From: Onchocerca volvulus | Taxonomy: Eukaryota > Nematoda > Chromadorea > Rhabditida > Onchocercidae | DNA: 64,000 bases | NCBI GenBank assembly: GCA_000499405.2 | Contig: HG738137.1 | Coordinates: 682,001-746,000 of the forward strand | Direction of reading: 5' to 3' | Part shown: positions 62,917-64,000 of the stretch, one piece after another | Numbering within the stretch: position 1 is the stretch's first letter | Layout of the letters: each line of letters begins with the position of its first letter | Notes under the pieces: model-generated | Told to the model about the DNA's origin: nothing | The model's input: only the letters and a program-made list of their open reading frames with translations | Databases searched by the model: none | Translations under genes and position numbers: made by a program

Positions 62917-63316
62917 GTACTATTTTTCATTTTTTAAACATTGAAATTCTGAATTGCTTTCTGAAATGTTAAAATGATTTCGAGATTATTACAAATGTTT
63001 AATTAATGGGTGATTTAAAATTGTTGGGTTAAACAGCTGTTACGATGATCTATCATTGAAAAACTAATATTTAAAAAATGCATTACGATAATTCTTCAAG
63101 TTTGACCTCTTTTTTTTTTTTGGCTTTAACAAAGCTTTGAGAATATGGAATTCGATGAACATATTTTACAATATTATCATTTGTGGATGGAATTTAAAAA
63201 TGTCCCATACAACTGTCAATCGTTTCATTATTCTTTGTTTTAGTTCCAATTTCGAGTTTAAAATTATTCATCTCTGTTTACCACCCACTGCGTAACGTTC
63301 CATTTCCGTCGCTAAC

Positions 63317-63343
63317 AATGCCGCAAGAAATGGTTGCGGCATT
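63317..63343. repeat. Perfect GC-containing 10-bp hairpin
   Basis: Arms AATGCCGCAA and TTGCGGCATT flank the 7-nt loop GAAATGG. It lies in non-coding DNA about 400 bp after the third SALL-like exon. Confidence 0.85.
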
Positions 63344-63525
63344 TCCTTTTTGCCTTTTCGTAAAATTATTACCAATATATATATATAATTCTTCTATTGA
63401 AGTGCCTCCTTTCTTCTTTTTTTTCTAATTTAAATGAATGTAAAAAAGGCAGCTGTTGGTTGTTTGGAAAGATGAAAAACGAAGAAAATGCACTTTTTCA
63501 TTTTTAATACAAAGGGACTAAATGG

Positions 63526-63550
63526 ATGACGATGATGATGATGATAATAA
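63526..63550. repeat. (GAT)n microsatellite
   Basis: GACGATGATGATGATGATAAT. Confidence 0.9.
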
Positions 63551-64000
63551 TATAGATGATTCAAATATTTAATTTTACAAAATGAAATAATCAACGAAGT
63601 CATTTTGATATTTCTGTTGAATAATATCATATGAATAATTTGTAAACAATGCTATTTGTTTACAACAAAACAATTTATAATTCATAAATGAATTCAAGCA
63701 TTTATAATTATTAGACATTATTATTTATGCAAAAAAGGAAAAATATTCATTAAATTATTAAAAATCAATTAGCTAATTCAGAAGCAATAACTAAGATTTA
63801 GACTCTTCAGTAAGCTATTAATAGTAATTGTTTGACAAGCCAATAAAACAAACAATATTTTTAATTTTAACGAAAAATTAATAACTTAAACTACCAAAAT
63901 TTTACGTTGGAAAATATTAATGATTTGCAAAAAAATTTTCAAATTACTTAAAATTTTAAATTTCTACATTTGCAAATTGTTCTTTTCTACTTAGTGAAAA

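Larger units (their letters stand above)
62917..64000 (+). other. Probable following intron of the SALL-like gene, no exon seen
   Basis: Begins with GTACTA after exon C. It contains no further Cys/His finger pattern or convincing open exon. It holds a perfect 10-bp hairpin (63317-63343), a TA run near 63380, and a GAT microsatellite (63526-63550). The sequence TTCTTTTCTACTTAG ending at 63994 resembles an acceptor, but only six bases follow and in phase 0 they would start with TGA, so I do not call an exon. Confidence 0.55.

Noticed and set aside
1..64000. CRISPR array, prokaryotic operon, phage or endosymbiont insertion
   Set aside because: Repeats are microsatellites or dimers without regular unique spacers; no bacterial-type gene string, Shine-Dalgarno-spaced ORFs or rRNA is visible.

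Overview
The window is 64 kb of very AT-rich (roughly three quarters A+T) eukaryotic DNA that is almost entirely non-coding. GT-AG splice sites, a metazoan zinc-finger regulator, abundant microsatellites (AC, GA, ATT, ATC, ATCC, CATA, GAAT) and long poly-T/poly-A runs point to an animal. The AT-rich introns and short acceptors of the type TTTCAG fit an ecdysozoan such as a nematode or an acariform mite. I cannot decide between these, and other AT-rich invertebrates are possible. There is no sign of prokaryotic gene organisation.

The only gene I can identify with confidence is the 5' coding part of a Spalt-like (SALL; nematode sem-4, insect spalt) transcription factor on the + strand. Exon A (40086-40191) carries the NuRD-recruiting motif SSRRKQAKPQ. 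After a 22.1-kb phase-1 intron, exon B (62302-62414) carries the SALL N-terminal C2HC finger, C-x2-C-x12-H-x3-C. After a 349-bp phase-0 intron, exon C (62764-62916) carries PIDLSKK, a textbook PxDLS motif for the corepressor CtBP. The reading frame is continuous across both junctions. The C2H2 finger pairs that define the rest of the family would lie beyond the right edge.

Layout: 1-32 kb is a gene desert with microsatellites, small tandem duplications, hairpins, one well-bounded 29-nt candidate micro-exon (5942-5970) and a decayed coding-like tract on the minus strand near 15.0-15.5 kb. From 32.24 to 33.06 kb there is a compositional island (many 60-base lines at 40-55% GC) with candidate first-exon splice sites and a cluster of ACGTG motifs; it is directly followed by a ~540-bp degenerate ATT/ATC tract. 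From 33.6 to 40.0 kb there is AT-rich sequence with one phase-compatible candidate upstream exon (about 39270-39398). From 40.2 to 62.3 kb is the giant intron, again repeat-rich and without a recognisable nested gene. The last 1.1 kb after exon C shows no further exon.

One economical reading, which is inference, is that most of the window is the regulatory and intronic territory of a single long developmental regulator, with the GC island as a possible promoter or enhancer. I see no rRNA, tRNA, CRISPR array, intact transposon or bacterial insertion. Most open reading frames above 60 codons are explained by low stop density in poly-T/poly-A or microsatellite DNA.
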